Shown in pieces: positions 21,792 to 32,424 of a stretch of 64,000 nt of DNA (positions are counted from its first letter, which is position 1; each line of letters starts with the position of its first letter). The stretch covers positions 4,402,001-4,466,000 of the forward strand of contig OU342638.1 of assembly GCA_910589415.1 (NCBI GenBank), given 5' to 3'. This stretch comes from Malachius bipustulatus (taxonomy: Eukaryota > Arthropoda > Insecta > Coleoptera > Melyridae). The translations under genes and the position numbers were made by a program. The notes beneath the pieces were generated by a model. The model saw only the letters and a list, made by a program, of their open reading frames with translations. It was not told the origin of the DNA and did not search any database.

Positions 21792-21966
21792 CTTTACATA
21801 TTATAATCTCAATCTCCTCATCTAATAAATCAGTTCGTTCAAATAATTCTAATAAATTTTCGATTTTGAACACAGCGACAGTACTCAACGACGCTACAAC
21901 CGAACACGAATACCTTACTACAAAAACTCCTGTTTGGACACGATTACAAATTCTATGAAATCGCAA
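21792..21966 (-). other. Candidate coding exon with strong splice donor
   Basis: A minus-strand open frame reads STVAVFKIENLLELFERTD and an acidic LLDEEIEIIIC, ending exactly at AAAG|GTAAGTTGG, a near-consensus 5' splice site at 21791. The residue pattern looks coding, but I do not recognise the family. It might be a first exon of a HARBI1-like transposase, which often begins with a short acidic/leucine-rich exon, or of a host gene. No partner exon is identifiable downstream (lower coordinates). Confidence 0.3.
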
Positions 21967-22572
21967 TACCTAAATACGCAGTTGCAATGCTGAAGGGTCT
22001 GCAAACACGCTTTGGTAGCTACAAATTTAGGTTTGTTAATAACGAACAAGCGTTTGTTGCGGACAAAAAAGTATCGCGTTACCTTCACTGAGACGTTTCT
22101 TAACATCAAATGCTGATACCTTATATGCCTTAAACGTACTTAATTTTTAAAATACTGTAAGATAATTATTACAATTCACACATATTTTGAAACCCGGAAA
22201 TAATGATATTTTCACGGACACCTAATTTCATTTGAGGTGAAACAACCACCAGTTAATACATGCTAAATTCTCTAGCAATGCATGTATTTCAAGACATTGT
22301 TTAATAACTACATTATTTATTCGTAATTATTTTACTTCATTATGTGAAAACAAATATGTCTCAACTGTAGGGTTTGTTAATAAAAAGAATGAGATTTTTC
22401 TCAGTGTACATCAGAGTGAAATTTTCTGATTTTTTCAAATCAGCAAAATCAGCAAAGCAGCAAATCATGCTTCAGAAGGATCTGTTTCAATTTTTCGGTA
22501 CAAGTTTTTTTTTAATGATATCCCTTGCAGTGAAACGTAACTTTCTGTGTTGCACTGTGACAATTTTTCTTA
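21967..22572. other. Unassigned spacer
   Basis: AT-rich; short frames only; no terminal inverted repeats or recognised element sequence. Confidence 0.4.
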
Positions 22573-24481
22573 ATTAAAAGCATCTACTTCGTTATTAGTG
22601 CGGAAGAGATGGATGGTCTTATCTGATATCGTTTCATTTTCATCGATTTCTCTTGACTTGACGAGATCTACGTGTTGCTTGGTCATTTCACCTCTTGCTT
22701 GGGTATTCAGCGCCTCGGCAAAATTCGCCTCATCTTTCTGACGCATGATTTGAGTGATTTCAAAGTAAAGGAATTTATTCCACAGATAATTTCTAGAGAT
22801 AACTGAATAGGAATCTCCACTCACGTCATTGAACAACCACTTGTCTCCAACAGGCGGAAACTGTCTCAAATCTTCAACCAAGATTATAGAGATGGTTCGG
22901 ATATCTGCAGTACTTTTAAATATCTACTTCAGCCTTAAGTTGATCTGATTAAAAAGGCGCGCTCCCATCATAGAAAATTCGTCGATTATTATCAGTTTCA
23001 AGTTGAATAAAGTTGCGTGAAGAGAATTTACAGTACTTGCGCTTAAAGGGATCAGTTCAATGGCAAATTGGTTGATCGGAAAGGCAAACGAAGATTGCAA
23101 CGTAAGGCCTCCGATTTGAAGCGCTGTCTTTCCAGTAGGTGCGGTTAGAAGAATTTTAAGTTGTTCCGGATCATTTCCAGGAATCGAATTGTAGTGGCGT
23201 AAAAGCGATCGATATATGGCCATTATCAGCCTCGATTTTCCAACGCCAGCTCCACCTGTGATAATTTCATAAAACACCTGACCATTTTTAATACTCTTCA
23301 GTACGTGGTTCAAATACTCCCATTGCTTTTCGTTCAGACTGGATATTATCTCTCGAAATTCTTTGTCATCGATTTGACGAGGTGTCTGAAATGTGTATTT
23401 ATCGATGTTGTCTGGTCCGTTACTAGTGTCAATGTTGGGGAACGCATCCACGACACGGTCATCAACACCATACGGCATGTGTTCTGGATCGACTTCGGTA
23501 TACACGAGGTATATTAGTTTGTGATCAATGCAGTCCACTTCTGTTTGTTCATTTCGACAGGGTTTATATAACATGACTTGTTCCCTGTAGTAGTTTACCG
23601 GATCTTGTTGTAAACCATATCTTATAAACAATATAACATTGGCGTGGTTCTTCTTGAACAAATAGCCGCTGTCGTCCAACAGTTTCAATTGTTTCGATTG
23701 ATCTTTTCGGTTGTCTTTGGTTGCAAACCGGTAATATGCAACAAATTCTGCCAAACATGAGTCTTCTAAAGCAACGGGACGTTGTTAGTAGTGTTCCATC
23801 ATTCCCGCTTGATGAATCACTACTGTGTGGATCAAATTTAGCTAGATCAGATTTAGATTTGAGCATACTAACTCTTTCGTTGCTGGGTTTTGTAAGAATG
23901 AAGACATATCGCGTGCATATCTGCTCAAACTCAAAGGTATCACGCCGTAAGCTTATTCCTGTGCGCTAACCCCGTTCAGAAAAACGTTTCCCACCAAGTT
24001 TTCTTATTTTATTTCTTCCATGGCTTCTCCTAAGACCTTTGATACTTTCCTGTCTGATTTATTTATATAATTTACCAGGTAATTGACGCAGGCATATAAA
24101 TCTAAAATGAACTGTACCTATATCCATGTTGGCCCTCTGTGAACTGAAGATTTCCGTAACAATCTTTCAAACTACGTTTGAGAAACACAGTCGGCGTTTT
24201 TATATTGTACTCGATTATTTTATGATATTGTTCTTTGGTGATCTTTGCTTTGGTCAAGAACTCCAAAAGGCGTAGTTCTTGTCTTTGTTGTCATCCAAAA
24301 AACGTCCTATCCATCTAAGCTGTTCAACCATTTTTATAAGTTCGTTGCGAGTCAAGTCTGTCTTGGGACTCAAAATGATATTCAAACTCAAAATATGGTA
24401 TTCCGTAACGACATATTTTCATTCCTCTCTCTTCTTTTTTACAAGACTTGGAATGATGATGTGTTTGGTAATGTATGATGT
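22573..24481 (-). pseudogene. Helitron 1: PIF1-like helicase portion of a Rep/helicase protein
   Basis: The minus strand carries a Helitron SF1 helicase in broken frames. From 23754 downwards: LAEFVAYYRF-type start, the NYYREQVMLYKPCRNE block, Walker A GGAGVGKSRL (about 23235), LLTAPTGKTALQIGG, and Walker B LIIIDEFSM (about 22970). After a stop at about 22918 the next frame gives VEDLRQFPPVGD and LTEIMRQK-like FEITQIMRQKDEANFAEALN. Upstream, 23760-24480 is stop-ridden Rep-helicase linker. The helicase would unwind and extend DNA in rolling-circle transposition. The frame is interrupted at ATGT by the LTR element at 24482; the rest of Rep resumes at 27788. Confidence 0.85.
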
Positions 24482-25332
24482 TGTAACGGGATTTTCGGTT
24501 GGGTAGAGCTGATTCCCCAGGGATGGATAATTGCCCCCTTTTACCCGTGACAAGTCAATTATGATAATAAAAATCTTTATTTACAATAACTATATTTACA
24601 TATATCTATCCCTATTAAATTAATACTGTCGAATCCTGACGGTGTGGGCCGGCTCTCGTTACGGCAGCCCCTCCGATTGGCGAAAGATATCGCCTCGGTG
24701 CACGCACCTCTGTCAATTGGTCGATGATACGGTCGATCCACCTCTGGTTCTGCTGCCTGCTGCTTCAGTAGCTCTCCAACCACCGCACATCGTGTGTCGG
24801 ATCTACTGCCGCTGCTGTCGCCGGAATACGCGTCGTGACGAGACTGTCGGACCGACAACTCATTACATAGCGATCCGCCGTTTATGACGCCTGGCCCTCA
24901 ATGCAGGCCTGGCGCCGTCTGAAAGGGTCCGCCCGGGACCTCACTACAGTCCCGTTTGTTACCCTGATGTGGTCGGCAGTCGACTGGAGCTCAATTCACT
25001 CCTATCGAACTCCCGCTACCGTGTTACAGACAGGTTCAACTCAGTTCATTGACCTGCCGTCACCGGCTGGATGGATGCGACGGAGAGCACTCAATGCATG
25101 CCTCCTGCTGGGGGGTCTGGGGCCTCCTAGCTCAGTACACTAGAAGGGAGAGAGGTTCTCGAGTCAGTTCCTCGGAATCTTCTGCCTTGCTTGTTCGCTG
25201 GGTCTGCTTATATAGCCGGTGCTGGCGAGATAACCTGCTAATCACCGCTGTAAAAACTGAATCTTTCTGATAAACCCCTCGATTAATTAAAATAAATAAT
25301 AATTAACTACGAATGCCTCGGAATTCGTTACA
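24482..25332 (-). repeat. 3' LTR (851 bp) of the gag-only element
   Basis: Left copy on the plus strand, the 3' LTR in the sense direction. Ends TGTAAC / GTTACA. The small frames within it are duplicated in the other LTR and are not genes. Confidence 0.9.
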
Positions 25333-25439
25333 TCCCCGACCCAATGGAAAAAAAAGAAAAATTGCTGCGCCTGAAAATAAAAGAAATATCCTGAAACAAA
25401 CAAAATGTACTCCAAACCATTTTGTCGATTTTTCTTTTT

Positions 25440-26831
25440 TCACAACACCCCCGTGTTCGAAGTCCGTATCAGTCCGGCCGATGCTCGGGACGGTGGCCCG
25501 GGACAATGCTCGAGGATGCGCTCCTGGATGCGTTTATCCTGTCCTGCTTTTGTCCCGCTTCGTAGAGGTCCTGAGTCGCCTCCGGTCTGCTGCTCTGCTC
25601 TGTGGAGTTTTACCCCTCCTCGCTCTGCCTTGCTGTACTGTCCTGCCTGCTCTGGCCTGTTTCCTGTTTTCTTCTGTTCTGATTGTCTGGTTCTGTTTTC
25701 TGTCTTGTGCTGTCTTGCAGCCTGTTTTGCTCTGTCCCCTGTTTTGCACTGTTTTGCCTGTTTTGTCTGCTTTGCCTGTTTCGATTTGTCTTCTGTTCTG
25801 TTCTGTTCATCTGATTCTGTTTGTCTGGTTCCGATCTCTGTCTTGTGCTGCCTTGCAGCCTGTTCTGTTTTGTTCCCTGTTCGGCACTGTTTCGGTCTGT
25901 CTTCTGTTTTGATCTGCTCTGCTGGTCCTGCGGAGCAGCACTGAATAAACAGTAATTCATCTTCTACGTATGTGGGCTCCTGTTCCACATCGTTCTGCTG
26001 TTGGCCTCCGTAGTAAGGACTGTCCTGAGGATCCTGTGTTCCTGGCTGACTTGGGGTCGTCGCTGACTGCGAGCTCACGGAGGTTGAAGGCCAGTATATA
26101 GCGGCGGTTCTTTCTCTTTCGAGAGACTCGAACGCGCAGGCTATATCTAAGAGATGCGATATCGATGTGACGTTATGCAGGTGGAGGTGGATGCGGAACT
26201 CCGGCCGCATATTCCTCTTCACTCTCTCGAGTTCCTGGCTGGGTGACATCGATCCGTCCCGTCGCATCAGGGTCTGTATTTCCGTTACGTACTCCCTGAT
26301 CGACTCGTTGGGCCTCTGTTTCCTGGCTCTGATTTCTTCCTCCAGCGCCAATCGGTACTCTTACGGGAGAAACGCGCGCTTGAAACTCCTGTCGAACTGG
26401 TCCCAGTCCTGCCAGTCGTCCTTGTTGACCCTGTACCAGAGCAGCGTTTCCCCTTCTAGGAGCACTGGTAGCGCCTTCAGCAGGCCGCTTTTCGGGAAGC
26501 TGTACGTGTTCCGTAACTCTTCCAGGCGTTCGATGAAGAGAACTGCGTTGTCTCGCTTGTGGTCGAAGTGCAGTCCCCATTCGAGGGCCTGGTTGATTAT
26601 TTCCACTTGCGGCGGCTGGTGGTACCCCGTTGGTGCTGCTGCCGGTCCCCTTGCTGACTGGAGAGCCAGTTTTATCCGTGCTAACTCGGCTTCCAATTCA
26701 GCGATTCTGTTTTGTCCGTTTTTGCTGGTCATCTTGTGTCCTGGTTCTGTTCCTGTTTGTTTCTGTTGCAGTTCTGTCGTGTGCTGTATTCTGTTACTGC
26801 TGTCTTGAATATTCGGCGTCAATCTTGTCAC
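25440..26831 (-). pseudogene. gag: gag polyprotein with one in-frame stop
   Basis: Read from 26831 down, residues 1-156 include a coiled segment (NRIAELEAELARIKLAL) and a Retrotrans_gag-type core (FIERLEELRNTYSF, LLKALPVLLEGETLLWYRV, WDQFDRSFKRAFLP). A TAA at 26358-26360 interrupts it; in the same frame the core resumes as YRLALEEEIRARKQRPNES and IREYVTEIQTLMRR. The C-terminal ~170 residues are Gln/Lys/Thr/Arg-rich low complexity containing an in-frame 138 bp duplication (TGTCTTGTGC at 25701 and 25839). No CCHC zinc knuckle is visible. Gag would form the particle; with the stop, this copy likely makes only the N-terminal part unless read through. Confidence 0.75.
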
Positions 26832-26935
26832 TCATCCCGCTAGATACTGTTACTGTTCTTCTGTCTGATCCTGTGACTGTACTGTACTGGGTTCTGTTAC
26901 TGAAGAGTTTCAAATTTTACGTTGGGCGCCAATCT

Positions 26936-27787
26936 TGTAACGGGATTTTCGGTTGGGTAGAGCTGATTCCCCAGGGATGAATAATTGCCCCCTTTTACCC
27001 GTGACAAGTCAATTATGATAATAAAAATCTTTATTTACAATAACTATATTTACATATATCTATCCCTATTAAATTAATACTGTCGAATCCTGACGGTGTG
27101 GGCCGGCTCTCGTTACGGCAGCCCCTCCGATTGGCGAAAGATATCGCCTCGGTGCACGCACCTCTGTCAATTGGTCGATGATACGGTCGATCCACCTCTG
27201 GTTCTGCTGCCTGCTGCTTCAGTAGCTCTCCAACCACCGCACATCGTGTGTCGGATCTACTGCCGCTGCTGTCGCCGGAATACGCGTCGTGACGAGACTG
27301 TCGGACCGACAACTCATTACATAGCGATCCGCCGTTTATGACGCCTGGCCCTCAATGCAGGCCTGGCGCCGTCTGAAAGGGTCCGCCCGGGACCTCACTA
27401 CAGTCCCGTTTGTTACCCTGATGTGGTCGGCAGTCGACTGGAGCTCAATTCACTCCTATCGAACTCCCGCTACCGTGTTACAGACAGGTTCAACTCAGTT
27501 CATTGACCTGCCGTCACCGGCTGGATGGATGCGACGGAGAGCACTCAATGCATGCCTCCTGTTGGGGGGTCTGGGGCCTCCTAGCTCAGTACACTAGAAG
27601 GGAGAGAGGTTCTCGAGTCAGTTCCTCGGAATCTTCTGCCTTGCTTGTTCGCTGGGTCTGCTTATATAGCCGGTGCTGGCGAGATAACCTGCTAATCACC
27701 GCTGTAAAAACTGAATCTTTCTGATAAAACCCCTCGATTAATTAAAATAAATAATAATTAACTACGAATGCCTCGGAATTCGTTACA
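26936..27787 (-). repeat. 5' LTR (852 bp) of the gag-only element
   Basis: Right copy on the plus strand, the 5' LTR in the sense direction, one base longer than its partner. The promoter is expected here, but no TATA or initiator can be assigned confidently. Confidence 0.9.
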
Positions 27788-27955
27788 ATGTCTTGCACAG
27801 TCGATATTGAGCTGTCGCAGGCTATAAACTCGTTGATTAATTTTATACATGGTTCTCGAGTTTCTACGTCGTCTTTATCGTACTTTGGTGCATTATCCAA
27901 CCACAGAAGACCGTGTACGTGTGGAGAACCTTTGGAAACGATGAGAAATTCACTT
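27788..27955 (-). pseudogene. Helitron 1: HUH nuclease fragment of Rep
   Basis: The minus strand gives VSKGSPHVHGLLWLDNAP, the G-x-PH-x-H (HUH) metal-binding motif of Helitron Rep, followed by KYDKDDVETREPCIKLINEF. This belongs upstream of the helicase remnant at 22573-24481, from which it was separated by the LTR element; the flanking ATGT duplication shows the original continuity. The 5' part of Rep is missing: at about 27955 the frame passes without a stop into a pogo-type transposase C-terminus, so the Helitron was cut there. HUH His residues coordinate the metal used for strand nicking. Confidence 0.8.
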
Positions 27956-29209
27956 TCTGGAAATTTACTGGAATTAACAGGATACACTCCTGTGTTTTCA
28001 AATCCAGATATAATATTCTTTGCCAACATTGCCTCTTGCCAAGTTTCTGAGAGAATTTCTGCACATTTGCTCTTAGATAGGCGCCCAGTGTCTTTTCCCA
28101 TTTTTTCCTTCCTATATAAGCAACTAATTTTCGGTCCCATGTGTATTTAACAGACTTGAAAACGCATTTATCCAATGGCTGTATTCTATCTGTCAAGTGA
28201 CCGGGAAACTTAATCAGGTCAATTTTATGATTAAGTGCTTCTTCAACTATGCGTAGACTTATGTGACTACGATGTCCATCATAGAGAAGTAAAGCCTTCT
28301 GGTTTGGGAAATTTAGCTCATTGCGAATTTTTCGAATGTGTGGTATAAATCCACAAGTGAACCATTGGTAAAAATTTGGTTCTTCCATCCAACCATTTTT
28401 GATAGTGGCATAGAGAGTTCCGGGCAATGCATTGGTGGATACCTATCTCGCCTGAACTGCTGCCCCCTTAAAAACAATTAAAGGTGGCAAATACTTGCCA
28501 TCTGCAGAAACACGTGCCAAGACGGTAGTTGATTCTCTACCTGAACTGCCAGTTACTCTATATAATGCTTGACCTTTTTGGCCTATAGCTCTTATTCGTG
28601 ATGGATAGCTATTAAACCCAGTCTCATCAGCATTAAACACAAATGAAGACATATGAGGAAGATTTAATTCATTTGCTTGAATTGTTTTTCCTAATTTTTC
28701 ATAAAAATCATTAATAATTTCTGGTTTTCGAGCTGTTTTCCTCAGTTTTTGTAACTGCTCCGGTTTTTTCAAGGACAAAACTGGATTTCTTTTCACGAAC
28801 GAGCGGTACCATTCTTCTCCTGGAACTCCGTCTATAAATCTTGTTTTCAAATTATTGGATTTGATGTATTTGCCAACCAACTTTAATAGTTCATCACTAT
28901 CACAAGGATAACCCATTTTCCCACGAGTTATTAAACAACTCGCAATGTGACTTTCTACGTTTGGTGTCAACGTTTTCGAAACACCAGCCCCCATTTTGTC
29001 AATAGGTATATTTTTCTTCCTTTGATGCGATTGTAAATGACAGTCGGTGGTATTTTATAGAATGCACTAGCCTCCCTATACGACTTTCTTTTTTCTTTCA
29101 CATCTGAGACCGCGTTTTCCATATCCTGGAGTGTATAAGCAGGACCCTCTCTCTTTTTAATGTAGTTACGTGGCATTTTGAGTAGAAATTCGTACAAATA
29201 AAAGCACAA
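27956..29209 (-). pseudogene. Pogo/Tigger-type DDE transposase, broken
   Basis: Three minus-strand pieces give one transposase. The first (from 29209, better start at 29176, MPRNYIKKREG) has a psq-type HTH (YTLQDMENAVSDV, SYREASAFYKIPPTVIYNRI). The second (28994-28443) contains the CENP-B-like domain and NADETGFNSYPS with the first catalytic D. The third (28427 onward) has LLLYDGHRSHISLRIVEEAL with the second D and LIKFPGHLTDRIQPLDKCVF. Frame breaks occur near 28975, 28435 and 28030. After TGVYPVNSSKFPESEF it is cut by the Helitron 1 junction, so the usual acidic/PHD tail is lost. A possible terminal repeat (CATTTACCCCACA) lies at 29243-29255. Confidence 0.85.
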
Positions 29210-29309
29210 GAAACTAAATATTTGTTTTCATTTGGCGTTCTCATTTACCCCACATTGAATAAAGTATGGGGTGATTGAAAACGCCTACTATTCTGGACTA
29301 GCAACTTAA

Positions 29310-31867
29310 CCCTCAACCACCGTAGTGAAGAAACTTAACGTCAGCACCGTAGTGCGGTCTTGGTGACCGCAAGTTTTACCCCTTATATTTTAAAAAATAT
29401 AATATTTTAATTGTTGAGAACACATTTTTAGATTATATTGTACTCTAAAATAAAATCCAAGTTATAACTCATACTCTAGTTTATTTGTAAAAATACACAA
29501 ATTTATAAAAATATAGTTAATGTCATATTTTAATACATTTGACTCCATACGGCCAAAATATATTTTTTTAACTGAACACAATGTTTAATACAAAATTAAT
29601 TATATTTTCTAAACGTAAACAAACCATTCTTTACAAAAACTAAATTTGGTTGAGTTATTATCTCGAAGAAGTAAAAAATTGCAGCAATAAAATATTCAAA
29701 AATTTTGAGCGCACTTTTTACAGACTTTAGATGCACATTCCAAACAGGTAGGTTTGTGGCATTTTTTACACAAATAAAAAGTTTTTCTTTTAAGTTTTGG
29801 TGGACAAGTGTTACATGTTTTTCTTTTTTCTAACTTCTCCTCAAAAATTTGCTCTTCTTCAATATCGGGAAGAGATAAAATTCTGCGGATCGTTGCTCGA
29901 AGTTCACGCTTCAGCCTAATATCTCCTGAACGTTTTTCAAGATGGGCCCTTACTAGTTCATCAGCAAGTATTTTAAGAAAATCTGCCTTTTCCAGTTTTC
30001 CGTTGTCCTTGAAAGACTGGTGAATGACGTGAGCATTAACACCACTAATGTCAATTAGTCGGAAAAAAATTGCCATTGGCCACCTTTGAGTGCGACGACC
30101 AGTTGAATGTTTAGCGCATTTTTCATCTAGCGCATCAACTCCTTCCTTTGTCGAATTATAGAAGGCAATAATTTCTGGTTTGTTTACGTCATCATCAAAA
30201 CTTTGTGAATGATGCATAGAAGATATTAGTATCACTGCCCTGTTTTTTTTTGGCACATAAGACACCATGGTAAGATTGTTTGTAAACCCATATAAAGCTG
30301 AACCAGGTTCTTTACTTTTTTGGGGCAAAAAGGACGGAGGTATCTCTCGCTTGTTTTTTTTTAACGTTCCAACGTATGTTACTCCGTTTTGTCTTAATTT
30401 TTCTGCTAACTCAATAGATGAGAACCAATTATCCGCAGTTATATTGCGATTCGTGTTCCATATGGGTTTGGAAAGCCTCAGAACAGATTGAGTTGGTTTG
30501 GAACATTTTTTTTCTTCTGTAGTGAGACCTACACCATCAGTATCTTTTCCGCAATATAGATATCCATTATAAAAGTAATGGTTTCTGGCATCTGTTAAAC
30601 ACATCATCTTCAAACCATATTTGCAAGGCTTATTAGGCATGTACATTTTATATTTACATCTGCCTCTGTACGATATGAGCATTTCGTCTATAGTCATATT
30701 AGCACCAGGTGATAAAACACGTTGACAATTTGACACAAATTTGTTAAAAACTTCTGAAATGGGAGCCAATGAGTCTTCTTTAATCCTGTGTATTCTGTCA
30801 ACAGGATTATCAAAGCGTAAAGCTATAAGTAAAACTGAAAATCTGTTTCTGCTCATGACAGATCGGAAAATTTCACGTCCTGTTCCATCGGTAGTAAATA
30901 TTCGTTCGATCTTTTCATGGTTAGAATTAAAAACAGCAGTATAAAATAATAATCCTATGAAAGCCCTCAATTCAGAAATTTCTAGATCTTGTAATTCAGA
31001 TCTTTGAGTATTTTTATACTTCGCTCTAATATTTCTTAGTTTTACATTTGTCCACTGCAGTACGACTTGCAGTAAATCATCGGTAAACAAGAGATTCCAG
31101 CAAGTAACTGGATTAGATTTATTCCCCAATACAGCTGATGGACGCAATCCCGGAAGTTGAACAATGATATTATGCTTTTGGGTTCTCGTACGACTACTAA
31201 CAAAACTCTGAGACGACCACTTGTATCTATTTTTCCCATAAAAAAAATTTTCACGTTGACGAGAAGTTGTTTCAGTCGTCACACGTTCACTCGGTTGTTC
31301 CATTTCCTCTGTCGTATTTTCACTCGGTTGTTCCATTTCCTCTGTCGTACTTTCACTCGGTTGTTCACGCACTTCCTCTATTTCTTCATGATCACTAACT
31401 TCAATTTCGGAGTCGGTGTCATGTTTGCTTTCTTCATAGTAATCCTGCCCAACATTCTCACGGTCACTAAGTTCTTCGAGTTCTTTGTCTCCCACCTCGT
31501 CTTCCCACTGTAGTAACGTACTTTCATAATCTGGATCACTAAACTTAACTGTTTTGGACGTGGTGGGAACCTGACTCATCGTTTTAAGAATAATCGCACC
31601 ACAAAAAAGTAAATATCACAAATAAAAAGTCACTGAACATACAAGTAGCAAAACCCTAATACTAACGCAGACACCGTCGTGCGGTCCCTGTGACCGCGTT
31701 ATGATTCTTGGCGATACGGTAACGCATGTATTTCCGTCAAATTGCTGTGAGAGACTGAGAATGCACTCACTTGAAGGTACTGAAACGGTCGATCAGAAAT
31801 ATTGAAGTGGGGATAAGATATACCTAAATGAATATAAGCTGCGGTCACGGAGACCTCACTACGGTGG
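29310..31867 (-). mobile_element. piggyBac-type DNA transposon with open transposase
   Basis: The left end is TTAA (29306-29309) followed by CCCTCAACCACCGTAGTG. The right end is CACTACGGTGG directly followed by TTAA (31868-31871), so its last ~6 bases (GAGGG expected) are missing. TTAA target and CCCT-type ends are diagnostic of piggyBac. A subterminal motif CCGTNGTGCGGTC-n-GTGACCGC occurs near both ends (29346-29371, 31677-31700, and a variant at 31839-31867), likely for transposase binding. With a shortened right terminal repeat the element may no longer move even though its transposase is open. Confidence 0.85.
29696..31579 (-). CDS. piggyBac-type transposase, 627 aa, uninterrupted
   Basis: Residues 1-115 are an acidic N-terminus with a duplicated EEMEQPSE(N/R) repeat. 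The DDE_Tnp_1_7 core follows: LRAFIGLLFYTAVFNSN, RNRFSVLLIALRFDNP, then MTIDEMLISYRGRCKYKMY with the first catalytic Asp, ITADNWFSSIELAEKLRQ with the second, and VDALDEKCAKHSTGRRTQRW with the third-Asp region. The C-terminus is a Cys-rich finger (CNTCPPKLKRK, CKKCHKPTCLECASKVCKKC) that in piggyBac binds the terminal repeat. Cut-and-paste at TTAA with hairpin intermediates is the family reaction. Length matches the family. The frame is complete with no stop; start taken at 31579, the first Met after the upstream region. Confidence 0.9.
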   Translation of the reverse strand: MSQVPTTSKTVKFSDPDYESTLLQWEDEVGDKELEELSDRENVGQDYYEESKHDTDSEIEVSDHEEIEEVREQPSESTTEEMEQPSENTTEEMEQPSERVTTETTSRQRENFFYGKNRYKWSSQSFVSSRTRTQKHNIIVQLPGLRPSAVLGNKSNPVTCWNLLFTDDLLQVVLQWTNVKLRNIRAKYKNTQRSELQDLEISELRAFIGLLFYTAVFNSNHEKIERIFTTDGTGREIFRSVMSRNRFSVLLIALRFDNPVDRIHRIKEDSLAPISEVFNKFVSNCQRVLSPGANMTIDEMLISYRGRCKYKMYMPNKPCKYGLKMMCLTDARNHYFYNGYLYCGKDTDGVGLTTEEKKCSKPTQSVLRLSKPIWNTNRNITADNWFSSIELAEKLRQNGVTYVGTLKKNKREIPPSFLPQKSKEPGSALYGFTNNLTMVSYVPKKNRAVILISSMHHSQSFDDDVNKPEIIAFYNSTKEGVDALDEKCAKHSTGRRTQRWPMAIFFRLIDISGVNAHVIHQSFKDNGKLEKADFLKILADELVRAHLEKRSGDIRLKRELRATIRRILSLPDIEEEQIFEEKLEKRKTCNTCPPKLKRKTFYLCKKCHKPTCLECASKVCKKCAQNF

Positions 31868-32144
31868 TTAATGATAGAACGTCCAGGCATCTGTCCTGCT
31901 GGAAGGAGCTTCCTGAAGGACAGTTGGACAAACCCGTCAGTCCTGCTGGCAGTACGCTATTTTTAAATATGAAATGTCCTGCCAGAAGGACGTGGAAAGC
32001 TTCCGGCAGTACAGAAGAACATGCCATGGGCGGGTTAGATGATTAATTTTTTATTTTTAAGAAATAAAAATCTAGTTTACTGAGTAACGTAATTTTTATT
32101 CATAAAAAAAACAAGAACATTCTTTAAAATATAAAATAAAATTC

Positions 32145-32421
32145 TCCGCTCGTATCGCGCTGAAATCCTCGCAACGTTGCCACATACAAGTCGTTCTCCA
32201 AATTCTCTTCCACTAAGTGAGATCATTGGTCAGGGTAGGTATTTTTTCCCTGAAATTTCAAGAAAATTAATTTTTTCCTTACCTGACTTCTTTCATTTTC
32301 TTGAAATTTTATTAAGGAAAAAAATACCTACACTGACCAATGACCTCACTTAGTGGAGGAGAATCTGGAGAACGACTTGTATGTGGCAACGTTGCGAGGA
32401 TTTCAGCGCGATACGAGCGGA
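32145..32421. mobile_element. Small palindromic MITE with ATTGGTCAG core
   Basis: TCCGCTCGTATCGCGCTGAA and its inverse TTCAGCGCGATACGAGCGGA bound arms of about 115 bp that pair almost fully, including CGCAACGTTGCCACATACAA and CACTAAGTGAGATCATTGGTC. No clear target duplication was seen. The inner part resembles the MITE at 35366-35523. Confidence 0.75.
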
Positions 32422-32424
32422 CAA

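Larger units (their letters stand above)
24482..27787 (-). mobile_element. Gag-only LTR retrotransposon, very recent insertion
   Basis: LTRs 24482-25332 and 26936-27787 share TGTAAC...GTTACA ends, and a perfect 4 bp duplication ATGT flanks the element (24478-24481, 27788-27791). By eye the LTRs differ at three places (G/A near 24529, C/T near 25110, one A indel near 25277), about 99.6% identity. On the sense (minus) strand the 5' LTR is followed by GATTGGCGCCCAACG, a TGGCGCC-type primer-binding site, and the 3' LTR is preceded by GGGTCGGGGA, a weak polypurine tract. The 1.6 kb interior encodes only a broken gag; there is no protease, RT or integrase. It needs an autonomous partner. It lies inside Helitron 1. 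Confidence 0.92.

Noticed and set aside
24577..24858. 93, 81, 80 and 73 aa frames in both copies of the LTR
   Set aside because: They occur identically in each LTR only because the LTRs are near-identical; no homology or proper context.
25313..26808. Plus-strand frames rich in Cys/Leu/Phe (199, 179, 213 aa)
   Set aside because: Antisense of the gag and its Gln/Lys/Thr-rich repeat tail; composition reflects the opposite strand.
29310..31867. Complete, mobile piggyBac
   Set aside because: The transposase is open but the right terminal repeat lacks its final bases, so mobility was not claimed.
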